Below are positions 44,789-54,494 of a DNA stretch of 64,000 nt, one piece after another. Under the pieces are notes generated by a model that had not been told where the DNA came from, made no database searches, and was given only the letters and a program-made list of their open reading frames with translations. Source of the DNA: Kaistella jeonii (GTDB lineage Bacteria; Bacteroidota; Bacteroidia; Flavobacteriales; Weeksellaceae); contig NZ_JSYL01000001.1 of NCBI RefSeq assembly GCF_000812865.1, forward strand, positions 248,001 to 312,000. The letters run 5' to 3'. Each line of letters opens with the position of its first letter. Position 1 is the stretch's first letter. The translations under genes were made by a program, and so were the position numbers.

Positions 44789-46513
44789 ATGCAGTTGAAA
44801 TATATTTTAGCTTTTTTATTTCTATTTACCCTAAATTTTTCTACAAATTTTCATGCTCAGACTGTTTTGAATTCAAACTTAACTAATGAAGAGATTGAAA
44901 AGAAGATAGATGATTACAGCAATGATCCTGCAAAAATGTGGGAACTCATCAATTTCTACATCAAAAAATCTAAAAAAGAAAACAATACAGAGGCTTTATT
45001 TTACGCCTATCGGTATGCCAGTATTACCAGCACTTATCCTTTAAATTTAAAATATGCTGACAGTGCATTGATTACGGGAAAAAAATCGAAGATTAAAAAA
45101 ATATTATTAGATGCATATTTAAATCGTGGTAATATAAATATGTCCGAGGAATTTTATCAAAAGGCTCTGGATGATGTTTTGGTTGCAAATAAATTATCAC
45201 AAGAATCTGGTGATGCCTATATTTTTAATAAAACCATTTACTACATCGCTCAAAATAAAATTTATCTCGGGCAGTATGAAGATGCTAATAAAGAGCTTTT
45301 TACATGCTTAAAATTTTTTAAAGATAATTTACAAAAAAAAACATCTTTAGGGAAAAATTATGAAGTATATTATATTTATTCTCTAATGAGTCTGATTGAT
45401 TCTAATACAAAATTAGGTCAGTTTCAAGAAAACAAAATCCTTTTAAAAGAAGCTTTCGATTATCTTCAAAAAAATAAACTCACACAATATATTCCTTATT
45501 TTATTTCTTCTGAAGGTACTGATGCTTATTATTCGCAAGATTATGATACTGCTATATCTAAATTTTCTGAAGCTATTAGATTGTATAATGACCAATGGGA
45601 ACATAACACTGAAGTTTTCTACCTGGGATTATCTTATTGGAATACGGGCAAAAAAAAATTAGCGATAAAATATCTAGAAGAGATTGATAAACATTATAAT
45701 AAAACTAAAAAGCTCGATCCTCAATTCAGGTCAGCGTACGAAGTGCTTATTAAGTATTACAATTCCACAGGTAATAAAGAAAAACAGTTGGAATATATTA
45801 ATAAACTGATGATTCTGGATAGATCTTATGAGAAGAATTACAAATATCTTTATGGAAGGATCGTAAAAGAATATGATACTAAAAAATTGGTATCAGAAAA
45901 AAACAGAATTGAAAGTACACTAGAAAATCAAAGAATTATTTTTATAAGTTTAGTAACGATTCTTGTAATTGGGTTCTTACTTTTTGGGTACCGCATTCAA
46001 AAGGAAAAGCAAAATTATAAGAAAAGATTTGAGGAAATTATCGCACAGCAAAATAAAATCGAAAAAGAAGAAGATAAATTAATTACAGCATCTCTTGATT
46101 ACGAACATCAACAGAAATTTGATTACGAATTTTATAATAAAATCCCAGGACTCAATCCTGTTTTTGTAGAAAATATTTTGAAACAACTGGAAATTTTTGA
46201 AAATGAAAATAAATTTCTGGATTCTCAGGTTTCGCAAAAATCTTTAAGCGAGGAATTAGGCACTAATTCTACGTATTTTTCGAAAATTATCAACACTTAT
46301 AAAGGGAAAAATTTTGCACTTTATATTAGTGATCTTCGTTTAGACTTCATTATTGATCATCTTAAAAATGATATGAAATATATTAATAAAGATGTAAAAG
46401 AACTTGCCTCCATTGCTGGATTTTCGAGTGCTGAAAATTTTTCAGATAATTTTCGCAGGAAATTTGATTTGAAACCTTCGGTATTTATCAAACTGATGAA
46501 AGATAAACTATAA
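44789..46513 (+). CDS. TPR membrane regulator with AraC-type helix-turn-helix
   Basis: 574 aa. Signal peptide (KYILAFLFLFTLNFSTNF), periplasmic TPR repeats to about residue 370, one membrane helix (about 389-409, IIFISLVTILVIGFLLFGY), a coiled linker and a C-terminal AraC domain (SLSEELGTNSTYFSKIINTY, ASIAGFSSAENFSDNFRRKF). A sensor-to-DNA layout in one chain, frequent in Chryseobacterium relatives. Targets unknown. Confidence 0.93.
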   Translation: MQLKYILAFLFLFTLNFSTNFHAQTVLNSNLTNEEIEKKIDDYSNDPAKMWELINFYIKKSKKENNTEALFYAYRYASITSTYPLNLKYADSALITGKKSKIKKILLDAYLNRGNINMSEEFYQKALDDVLVANKLSQESGDAYIFNKTIYYIAQNKIYLGQYEDANKELFTCLKFFKDNLQKKTSLGKNYEVYYIYSLMSLIDSNTKLGQFQENKILLKEAFDYLQKNKLTQYIPYFISSEGTDAYYSQDYDTAISKFSEAIRLYNDQWEHNTEVFYLGLSYWNTGKKKLAIKYLEEIDKHYNKTKKLDPQFRSAYEVLIKYYNSTGNKEKQLEYINKLMILDRSYEKNYKYLYGRIVKEYDTKKLVSEKNRIESTLENQRIIFISLVTILVIGFLLFGYRIQKEKQNYKKRFEEIIAQQNKIEKEEDKLITASLDYEHQQKFDYEFYNKIPGLNPVFVENILKQLEIFENENKFLDSQVSQKSLSEELGTNSTYFSKIINTYKGKNFALYISDLRLDFIIDHLKNDMKYINKDVKELASIAGFSSAENFSDNFRRKFDLKPSVFIKLMKDKL

Positions 46514-46604
46514 ACCTGAGTTCAATTAATATTTTGTTAAATCTGGGATTTAGGCTGCTTGACATTTCCTTCTGAAGATCTACATTTCGAAAAAATTAAA
46601 AAAA

Positions 46605-46633
46605 AATCGAAATCCTATAAAAAGATTTCGATT
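46605..46633. terminator. bidirectional terminator
   Basis: AATCGAAATC pairs with GATTTCGATT around CTATAAAAA; between the convergent AraC-type and DUF2007 genes. Strong stem; A-run at 46597-46604. Confidence 0.8.
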
Positions 46634-46664
46634 GATGTAAAACGTAAAATTTAAATTAATAAGA

Positions 46665-46913
46665 TTAATTTTTACGATTGCTAAAATTTAATTCTGTTTC
46701 TCGTAAGTAAGCGTCGATTATTTTGAACGCTTCTTGTTCCTGACGTAAATTGACCATTAATTTAATCATACTTGCAGTCGGTGTGGTGGTAAATGACATG
46801 TATTTGTCATTTACAAAAGTGATAATATCTTGCGCTTCCAATTTCGATTTAATTAACTGAATTTCCGAAGGTTTTTCACTTTCAAATACTGATACTCTCG
46901 TTTCTCTTGCCAT
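46665..46913 (-). CDS. DUF2007 family protein
   Basis: 82 aa from MARETRVSVFE at 46913; a longer in-frame start at 46973 adds a basic tail unlike the family. Two-stranded ferredoxin-like small domain (RVSVFESEKPSEIQLIKSKL), named putative prokaryotic signal transducer; the DUF2007 function is not established. Follows lat on the same strand region but points the same way only after 100 bases. Confidence 0.8.
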   Translation of the reverse strand: MARETRVSVFESEKPSEIQLIKSKLEAQDIITFVNDKYMSFTTTPTASMIKLMVNLRQEQEAFKIIDAYLRETELNFSNRKN

Positions 46914-47066
46914 AATAATTTCGGGTTTGAAATCACAATATATTAAAAATTTACGTTTTATCCAAATTTTCACTAGGAAATCAATATCGTTAGTACTGAA
47001 ACTTCATCAAAAATGTTAAAAATTCATCAATTGCAGATTATGGTTGATTTATAATAGGTCTTATTT

Positions 47067-48401
47067 TTAAATTTTAGAAATGTTAGCAATTATTTTATCT
47101 AATGCCATCTGAATTTCTTCTTTACTGACATTTAGGTGTGGACGAAAACGGATGGAATGATCACCACACGCTAAGATAATTAGACCATCATCATATAAAA
47201 CTTCCCGCAAACGGTCGCGCTGTTCTCCTGTCGGCAAATCAATCGCACACATTAAACCTCTTCCTCTTGCATTGGAAACTTTATCAGGGAACTGTGCTTG
47301 TAATTTTTGCAAACCTTCCAATAAATATTCACCGACAATTCTGGCATTTTCAACTAAATTTTCTTTCTCAATAACTTCCATTATCAATTGGAAACGAAGA
47401 ATATCAATGAAATTTCCACCAAAAGTAGAGTTGATTCTGGAACTTTCCTGGAAAACATTATTCGGGATTTCATCAAATTTTTCTTTATTCGCCAAAACTC
47501 CACAAACCTGAGCTTTTTTACCAAAAGAAATAATATCGGGTTTTGCAGTAAAATGTTCATAAGCCCACATCTTTCCGGTCAAACCGATCCCGGTTTGTAC
47601 TTCATCAAAAATTAATAAAATCTCATTATCATCGCAAATTTTTCTTAAACCAACAAAAAATTCATCTCGAAAATGATTGTCACCGCCTTCTGCCTGGATT
47701 GGCTCAATAATTATACACGCAACTTTATTAGGATTCGAAAGAATGGCTTCCTCAATATTTAAAAGTGCCAAATTTTCATTTTTGATGGTTTGTGCTAAAT
47801 TTTCCTCTGTAATTGGAAAGTTCAAATGTGGATTGATGATTCTTGGCCAGTCAAATTTTGGAAAGTACTGATATTTTCGTGGATCAGAAGTATTTGTTAA
47901 ACTCAAAGTGTAACCACTTCTACCATGAAAAGCCTGTTTAAAATGGATACAGATTCCAGCTTCCAAATCGAGTCCCTTTTCAAAATTCTTGCGTGTTTTC
48001 CAGTCGAAGCAAGCTTTCATAGCGTTTTCTACACCCATCGTTCCACCTTCAATAAAGAACGCATACTGCAATTCTTTTGGAATAGCTACTCTTTCGAAAA
48101 CTTCCATAAAATTTGCAAATTCTTCCGAATAAACGTCGGCTAAAGTTGGCTTATAGATTGCCATTTTTCCTAACCAAGCTGATCTTTCCACCAAATAAGG
48201 ATGATTGTAACCAATGGAAGCGGAACCAAACATGGAAAACATATCGAGATAATTTTTGCCTGTAACTCGGTCATGAATCCAGGAACCCTGAGAATTTTCA
48301 ATGTCCATCACAAAATCAAAACCGTCTGCAAGCATGTGCTTTCCGAGGGTTTCTTTTACTGTATTGGTCGGTTCTGGATGAGATGCAATTGCGTTATTCA
48401 T
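47067..48401 (-). CDS. lat: L-lysine 6-transaminase
   Basis: 444 aa, class III aminotransferase. FDEVQTGIGLTGKMW holds the PLP aspartate and ISFGKKAQVCG the PLP lysine; SMFGSASIGYNHPY and FHGRSGYTLSLTNT are typical of LAT. It moves the epsilon amino group of lysine to 2-oxoglutarate, giving aminoadipate semialdehyde (piperideine-6-carboxylate). The next enzyme of the route is the dehydrogenase encoded 213 bases upstream on the same strand; a family B repeat lies between them. Confidence 0.95.
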   Translation of the reverse strand: MNNAIASHPEPTNTVKETLGKHMLADGFDFVMDIENSQGSWIHDRVTGKNYLDMFSMFGSASIGYNHPYLVERSAWLGKMAIYKPTLADVYSEEFANFMEVFERVAIPKELQYAFFIEGGTMGVENAMKACFDWKTRKNFEKGLDLEAGICIHFKQAFHGRSGYTLSLTNTSDPRKYQYFPKFDWPRIINPHLNFPITEENLAQTIKNENLALLNIEEAILSNPNKVACIIIEPIQAEGGDNHFRDEFFVGLRKICDDNEILLIFDEVQTGIGLTGKMWAYEHFTAKPDIISFGKKAQVCGVLANKEKFDEIPNNVFQESSRINSTFGGNFIDILRFQLIMEVIEKENLVENARIVGEYLLEGLQKLQAQFPDKVSNARGRGLMCAIDLPTGEQRDRLREVLYDDGLIILACGDHSIRFRPHLNVSKEEIQMALDKIIANISKI

Positions 48402-48510
48402 ATTTTTTGAAGTTAGAAGATGGAAGTCCGAAAATGGAAGTCCAAGATTAAAAGTTATTTTCTCTGTATTTTACATTTTTTAAAAGATTCTTTATTAAGT
48501 GGAATCTTTT

Positions 48511-48600
48511 GCAGCCCGACCTGAGTGGAGCTCTTTTTTATTTTTTTTCTGAGAAAAAAATAAAAAAAGCGGGAACGGAGGGCGGAATTGTCTGCCCAAA
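48511..48600 (+). repeat. dispersed palindromic repeat, family B, copy 2
   Basis: GCAGCCCGACCTGAGTGGAG, a hairpin TTTTTTATTTTTTTTCT/GAGAAAAAAATAAAAAA, then GCGGGAACGGAGGGCGGA and TCTGCCCAAA. Only the right end has the TGCCCAAA border. Confidence 0.8.
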
Positions 48601-48614
48601 TTACTTTTATTATT

Positions 48615-50165
48615 TTACAAATCAAACTTAATTCCCTGTGCTAAAGGCAAACTGTCTGTATAATTTATGGTATTAGTTTGTCTTCTCATGTAATATTTCC
48701 AAACATCAGAACCGGATTCTCTTCCGCCGCCAGTTTCCTTTTCGCCACCAAAAGCACCACCGATTTCTGCACCTGAAGTTCCAATATTCACATTGGCAAT
48801 TCCACAATCGGAACCATTTTGAGACAAAAACAATTCTGCTTGTCGCATATCTGTCGTCATAATCGCGGAACTTAGACCTTGAGGAACATCGTTCTGCATT
48901 GCGATCGCTTCTTCCAGAGTTTTATATTTCATGATATAAAGGATCGGTGCAAATGTTTCGTGCTGTACGATTTCGTAAGAATTCTGTACTTCAGCGATAC
49001 ATGGTTTTACGTAACATCCGGAAGAAAAATCATCACCTTCCAAAACGCCGCCTTCAACGACAAAATTTCCACCTTCTTTTTTACATTTTTCAATAGAATC
49101 AAGATATTGCTGAACCGCTTGTTTATCGATCAATGGTCCGACGTGATTATTTTCGTCTAAAGGATTCCCGATTTTTATTTGTCCGTAAGCTTTTACCAAA
49201 CGGTTTTTTACATCATCAAAAATAGATTCGTGAATAATTAATCTTCTGGTAGAAGTACATCTTTGTCCTGCAGTTCCTACTGCGCCAAAGACTGCTCCGA
49301 TAATCGACATATTCAAATCTGCATTTTCTGTAAAAATAATCGCGTTATTTCCACCCAATTCTAATATTGATTTGCCGAATCTTTGCGCCACATTTGTTCC
49401 TACAATTCTTCCAACTCTCGTAGAACCTGTAAAAGAAATTAGGGCAACATTTTTATCATTTACCATTTTCTCCCCAATTTTGTGATCGCCTACGATCATG
49501 GTTGAGATTCCTTCGGGAAGATTATTTTCTTTTAAAACTTCGATGATAATATTTTGACAGGCGATTCCACAAAGTGGTGCTTTTTCAGAAGGCTTCCAGA
49601 TGGTAACATTTCCACAGATCCAAGCAAGCGCTGTATTCCAGGACCAAACTGCAACCGGGAAATTAAAGGCAGAAATAATTCCTATAATTCCTAGCGGATG
49701 ATATTGTTCATACATTCTGTGTCCAGGTCTTTCGGAATGCATCGTGTAACCATGAAGTTGACGGGATAATCCAACTGCAAAATCGCAGATATCGATCATT
49801 TCCTGAACTTCACCCAAACCTTCCTGCAAAGATTTTCCCATCTCATAAGAAACGAGTTTTCCTAAGTCATCTTTATATTCTCTTAATTTTAAACCAAACT
49901 GACGAACCAATTCTCCCCTTTTCGGTGCGGGAATTTGACGAAATTCTAAATAAGCTTTTTTTGCAGTTTCAATAACCTTGTCGTAATCAGCAGAACTCGC
50001 TGTAGTAACTTTTCCTATTAACTTGCCATCTGTTGGAGAGAAACTTTCAAGTAAATCACCATTGGCAAAGTATTTTCCACCGGTTGAAACTCCTAAATTT
50101 TCTTGTTGAATACCTAAATTAGAAAGGGATTTTTCGATTCCAAAATCCTGATTTGTTTGGGACAT
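48615..50165 (-). CDS. amaB: L-aminoadipate-semialdehyde dehydrogenase (ALDH7 family)
   Basis: 516 aa. ALDH fold with ELGGNNAIIF (general base Glu), TAGQRCTSTRRL (catalytic Cys) and the ALDH7/antiquitin-like N-terminus KSLSNLGIQQENLGVSTGGK. Oxidises aminoadipate semialdehyde to 2-aminoadipate. With lat it forms a two-gene lysine degradation route. The gene has its own upstream region of 217 bases, so cotranscription is possible but not certain. Confidence 0.94.
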   Translation of the reverse strand: MSQTNQDFGIEKSLSNLGIQQENLGVSTGGKYFANGDLLESFSPTDGKLIGKVTTASSADYDKVIETAKKAYLEFRQIPAPKRGELVRQFGLKLREYKDDLGKLVSYEMGKSLQEGLGEVQEMIDICDFAVGLSRQLHGYTMHSERPGHRMYEQYHPLGIIGIISAFNFPVAVWSWNTALAWICGNVTIWKPSEKAPLCGIACQNIIIEVLKENNLPEGISTMIVGDHKIGEKMVNDKNVALISFTGSTRVGRIVGTNVAQRFGKSILELGGNNAIIFTENADLNMSIIGAVFGAVGTAGQRCTSTRRLIIHESIFDDVKNRLVKAYGQIKIGNPLDENNHVGPLIDKQAVQQYLDSIEKCKKEGGNFVVEGGVLEGDDFSSGCYVKPCIAEVQNSYEIVQHETFAPILYIMKYKTLEEAIAMQNDVPQGLSSAIMTTDMRQAELFLSQNGSDCGIANVNIGTSGAEIGGAFGGEKETGGGRESGSDVWKYYMRRQTNTINYTDSLPLAQGIKFDL

Positions 50166-50382
50166 AATTTTATTTTGAATTGTCCTTAAAGATACTACAA
50201 TTGCTGAAATCAGAAAAATTTTAACAGGGTTTTATTGAATTTAAAAGGATTTTGGAATTTAGAATACAATATCGCAAATACGATGAATAGCATGATTTTC
50301 TTTAATGAGATCAGTATCAATTATTTTGACATCTAAATTTTAAAGGTCTAAATAATAGTATTAATTTTGGGAAAAGTTCTCC

Positions 50383-50541
50383 ATGGAAAATTTACAGCCA
50401 GAAGATAAAAACCAGAAATTTAAAAAGTGGTTTAAGCGCGTAGGAATTGGCGGCGTAATCTTTTTTACGGTGAAAGGAATTGCCTGGCTTTTTGTCTTTT
50501 ACTATGGTGCGGAATTATTTCAGGATTGCACCGGAAAATAA
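50383..50541 (+). CDS. small membrane protein (52 aa)
   Basis: 52 aa, MENLQPEDKNQKFKKWFKRV, then one membrane helix (GIGGVIFFTVKGIAWLFVFYY) and a short tail ending CTGK. ATG 13 bases after a TAATTTTG element at 50362-50369, and the frame uses common codons. No homologue family that I can name. It lies between the lysine genes and the DUF2339/3999 pair, divergent from amaB and convergent with the DUF3999 gene (1 base between). Confidence 0.65.
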   Translation: MENLQPEDKNQKFKKWFKRVGIGGVIFFTVKGIAWLFVFYYGAELFQDCTGK

Positions 50542-50542
50542 A

Positions 50543-51766
50543 TTAGTCATTCTTCCCTAGATCTTTTAAAAGTCCCATAGAAAAATAACCGATCACCAGC
50601 AAAGCTAATCCGATGCAAAGCCACATGAACAAAGGTGTTCTCCAGAATACATTTTCATTTTTATTATGATTTATGGCTGTCACTTTACTCAAATTACTAA
50701 TTTCTGTTTGCTGAAGCTGAGACTGCACATTTTCCTCAAAATTGGATAAATCGTATCTCGGTCGCAAGAGTGTGGAGTCGATGACAATATTGTATTTTTC
50801 ACCCGCTTTCAATTCTGAAATAAGAAGAACCGGTTCTTGGAAAAACTGAATATCAGATATTTGTAAAGGTAAATTATCTTCATTTTGAATAATAATACTT
50901 AAGTTTTTTTCAAAGATCTCTCCAAACTTAAACTGATTTGGCGCTTTCGAATTTAATTGAAAATCAACGAGCGATTCCAAATAATTCTTTTCCTCGCGTT
51001 TTACAACTTTGGTCCTGTTCACCAAAATCGCGGCATCTCTTAAATAAAACTGAGGCGCTGAGATCGTAAATTTCAAACCGTTTATGACTTGCTTTGAATT
51101 GAAAGCGATATCAATTCTTGTGGTTTTATCTGTTTTATTTTGCGAGACAGTTTGCTTGAAATTTTTTAATTGAATTAATGGAACTTCCTGCGTCGCCTGA
51201 TCACTTTTTAAAGAAGCTGCTAAAACCTGAATGGGAAGGGATTTCTTATCCACGAATTCAAATTTTAGAAATTTGTAATTATTTAAAGGAAAACGAAAAT
51301 TCTTTAAAACCTCAGTATTGGTAGCGCTCTCAAGGTCATTTAAACTTTCATTGTAAACCAGACCATACCATTGATTTTGATCGTTGCTTCCGGAAATAGA
51401 ATAAATTTTTCCAACATTCGTATTTGCAATGGTCAAATTCAGTTGATCAATTTTGACGGCATTTTCATTAGAGATAATGACAGAAGTAGAAATATTTGGA
51501 AGCGTATTTACGGCAACAATTTTCAGATTTTCAACAACACTTTTCTTATTTGAACTCAGGTTTGGATTTAAAACATAGGGAACTTCATTTTTTTTAGAAT
51601 CTAAAATCCGAAAATGATCCCAGTTGTTTTGCAAAGCGGAAAGTAATTCTGGTTGAACAATAATTTGAGTCAGACCATCTTTTTCTACGGGTTGTAAAGT
51701 CCCCGTAAAATTCTGCGCACTACTCCATGCTGCAATCATTAAAAATAAAACTTTAAATACTTTCAT
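50543..51766 (-). CDS. DUF3999 family exported protein
   Basis: 407 aa from MKVFKVLFLMIAAWSSAQ at 51766, a signal peptide; an upstream start at 51799 would place basic residues before it. Beta-rich ectodomain and a C-terminal membrane helix (about 380-400, WLCIGLALLVIGYFSMGL). DUF3999 genes are regularly paired with DUF2339, as here, with 14 bases of overlap. Role unknown, possibly envelope. Confidence 0.85.
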   Translation of the reverse strand: MKVFKVLFLMIAAWSSAQNFTGTLQPVEKDGLTQIIVQPELLSALQNNWDHFRILDSKKNEVPYVLNPNLSSNKKSVVENLKIVAVNTLPNISTSVIISNENAVKIDQLNLTIANTNVGKIYSISGSNDQNQWYGLVYNESLNDLESATNTEVLKNFRFPLNNYKFLKFEFVDKKSLPIQVLAASLKSDQATQEVPLIQLKNFKQTVSQNKTDKTTRIDIAFNSKQVINGLKFTISAPQFYLRDAAILVNRTKVVKREEKNYLESLVDFQLNSKAPNQFKFGEIFEKNLSIIIQNEDNLPLQISDIQFFQEPVLLISELKAGEKYNIVIDSTLLRPRYDLSNFEENVQSQLQQTEISNLSKVTAINHNKNENVFWRTPLFMWLCIGLALLVIGYFSMGLLKDLGKND

Positions 51767-54326
51767 CTTCTTTTTCTTCTTCAACAATTTTCGGTTCATC
51801 CGATACTAATTTTTTCAATTTTTGGTACACAAAAGAAATAATTAAAATTAAAACCCCCAAAAGAATAAATGCGATAATTTTACCGGTTTCAGAGGCATCA
51901 TTAATGTCATAAGTGAACAGTTTAACAACCGTAACTCCCAATAAAACCAAAGCGATAATGCGCAATTGTTTCCAACCCCGTTTTATCCCGACAATGAGTA
52001 AACCAAAGGAAATTATTCCCCATAAAACCGGGAATCCAACTTTTACAATTTGAGTTTCTAAATTATATATTCCGGTGAAATATTTCTCAGTCATCGAATT
52101 ATAGGCTTCTGAACTCACATTCATTTCAGAGATCGAAGCAATCGTATCTGGAATGATATTGGCGCTGTTATAAAACATTACCTGAACAATCATTTCCTGA
52201 CTCAAAATTGTAACTCCCACAATGACAAAAATCCAGAGTGCCCATTTCAATTTCAAAAGACCTAAAACCGGAGTAATTAAACTGTTTTTGATGATGACAT
52301 ACAAACTGAAAATTACGCTTGCTAACAAAACGAAATGCAGTAAATAAGCGGAAATATTTTTCGACATTTTTAAAGGTCCATCGTGTAGATCGGCAGTCGG
52401 CAAATTCATGAAAGCAAACATGAGAATCAATAGATTTACAATCCCAAGAACTGTTACACCCTGTTTTAAGAAATGCGATTTCCCTTTAAAAGTGAAGTAA
52501 ATCAATACAGCGGAAAATGTAAAGTGGAAAGCGGCGCCGTAAGAAATCACGGTCGCAGAACTTTCATTATATAATTTCGCCTGGTAAACTGTTTCAAAAA
52601 TCCCGGTAAAATAGCCGACTATTATCGATAAACTGAAAGCGATCATCCCGTAAAATTTAGGATCGAAGGTGATCCCATAAAAGGTCTTTTTCTCACTTTC
52701 ATTTCTCATTAAATAAGAGGTATAAATTAGAGAAATTACAGCCACAATTCCTGTGATAAAGACTGGTCGAATGATCTCTCCGGAATCTTTAAAGACCGAG
52801 TAAGACTGTTCCCAATCCATCATCAAACTCACTAACATTAAGGCCTGAACAATCACAGCGCTCCATTTGAAAACTTCGATTTTAGATTTCTGAGCCAACC
52901 AAAATAAGAGTGCCGCTTCACAAGCCCAGAATAAAGTGATATAATTTCCTTTAAACTGAATCGGAATCGTAAGTGTAGCGAAAGTCAATGTTAAACCTAA
53001 AAGCAAATAAACCGCATTTCTGTTGAGGCCAAAGCGCTTGTAAAGAATGCTCGCAAAAACCAAATTATAAACACCCAGAACAACGGTGAATAAACCTTTG
53101 AAAGGAACATTCCAGTCCGTAATAATGGCTAATCCCATTCCGAAGAAAAAGAAAGTATTGGCAACGATGAGAAAATACTGAATTTTTGAAAATGTCCCGG
53201 AACTTCGTAAATTATTAAGAACAGTTGCAACGCTGAATATTAAATAGAATAAAGTGGCAAAAAACAGGGATCCACGATGCGGTACATTTGGTAAATTGAT
53301 CGCATGATTCCACCAGATTGAGAAAAGAAGGCAGGTGAAGACAAATGCTAAAATGGTTACGATATTCCACTTTTTATAGTAGGAAATAATCAGCATTCCA
53401 ATATTTAAAATTGCGATGTAAGTGAGCAAAACCATATAATTCCCTTCCCCTGTACTTACCATCCACGGTACGGCAAATCCAGCTATGAGTGAAAGCACGC
53501 CCAATTCCTGTCGATTGTAGGAGACAGAAATAAAGGAACTTAAAATTGTAATAATGATCATTATTACAAAGGCAACAGATTGACTGAACAAATGATATTC
53601 CTGGAAAGCAATGGCAATCGTAAAATAGAAAATGGCAAAAGCTCCCGCGACAAAAACAGAACTGAACGCTTTATAATTCGCCTTCAATCGATGCGCAATT
53701 CCCATCACCAAAGCTCCGGCTAAAACACCGATCCCAACTCGCGCCGGTTCATTGATCCAGTTTTTGTCGATGGCATATTTAACGAAGAAACTAATTCCTA
53801 AAACCAGAATTAAAATACCGATCTTGTTAATTAAATTTTCCCCGATAAATTTCTCAATATCTGGATTTTCTTCTTTGAATTTCTCTAACCAGGATTTTTT
53901 CGGAATTTTAGGTTCCTGAATCTTATTGGAAACTGGAATGGAAACCGGATCATTTGAAAACGCAACGATTCTTGTCTCTTCCGGATTTTCGAACTCAAAC
54001 TCCTCTTCTGTCAAAGGAATTTCTGAGTCAAATTCAGTTTCCGGTTCTACGATTTCCTCTTCAATTATTTTTTCTTCATGCAAAGGAACTGTTCGCACAA
54101 TAATTTCTGGTGCTTTGGTGAGTTCTTGTTCTGGAGATTCCGTCGAAACGTTTGTTGAATTTACGCCCGAAACTGTTAATTCCTCGATCTTTTTTTGAAG
54201 GCGATCCAGCTTATCTTCTAATTTTTTTAAATTAATTTCAGAGATAGATCGCGAAGAATTGATCTTCCGCAAGATGATGATGAGTAAAATAACCGAAACT
54301 AAAGTTAGAGGGTTGAGAAAATCCAT
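51753..54326 (-). CDS. DUF2339 family polytopic membrane protein
   Basis: 857 aa from MDFLNPLTLV at 54326, where the upstream frame adds 11 residues of no family character. First helix, then an acidic Glu-rich linker (about residues 60-150), then some 20 or more hydrophobic segments to the end. No catalytic motif known. Overlaps the DUF3999 gene, so a two-gene unit; both are widely distributed and their function is not established. Confidence 0.88.
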   Translation of the reverse strand: MDFLNPLTLVSVILLIIILRKINSSRSISEINLKKLEDKLDRLQKKIEELTVSGVNSTNVSTESPEQELTKAPEIIVRTVPLHEEKIIEEEIVEPETEFDSEIPLTEEEFEFENPEETRIVAFSNDPVSIPVSNKIQEPKIPKKSWLEKFKEENPDIEKFIGENLINKIGILILVLGISFFVKYAIDKNWINEPARVGIGVLAGALVMGIAHRLKANYKAFSSVFVAGAFAIFYFTIAIAFQEYHLFSQSVAFVIMIIITILSSFISVSYNRQELGVLSLIAGFAVPWMVSTGEGNYMVLLTYIAILNIGMLIISYYKKWNIVTILAFVFTCLLFSIWWNHAINLPNVPHRGSLFFATLFYLIFSVATVLNNLRSSGTFSKIQYFLIVANTFFFFGMGLAIITDWNVPFKGLFTVVLGVYNLVFASILYKRFGLNRNAVYLLLGLTLTFATLTIPIQFKGNYITLFWACEAALLFWLAQKSKIEVFKWSAVIVQALMLVSLMMDWEQSYSVFKDSGEIIRPVFITGIVAVISLIYTSYLMRNESEKKTFYGITFDPKFYGMIAFSLSIIVGYFTGIFETVYQAKLYNESSATVISYGAAFHFTFSAVLIYFTFKGKSHFLKQGVTVLGIVNLLILMFAFMNLPTADLHDGPLKMSKNISAYLLHFVLLASVIFSLYVIIKNSLITPVLGLLKLKWALWIFVIVGVTILSQEMIVQVMFYNSANIIPDTIASISEMNVSSEAYNSMTEKYFTGIYNLETQIVKVGFPVLWGIISFGLLIVGIKRGWKQLRIIALVLLGVTVVKLFTYDINDASETGKIIAFILLGVLILIISFVYQKLKKLVSDEPKIVEEEKEDESI

Positions 54327-54494
54327 AAAGTATGTTTTTACAAACATACATAAAAGCATTTATTTTTTGACGCTTCAGATGAATTTCTAAATTAAAGTTT
54401 TTTTGTATGGAAATAGCATAAAAATTGATTGACTCATCCGTAATTTTAAAAAATGTGTAAAAAAATTCTTGTTTAGTTATTAATTGTATTTTCA

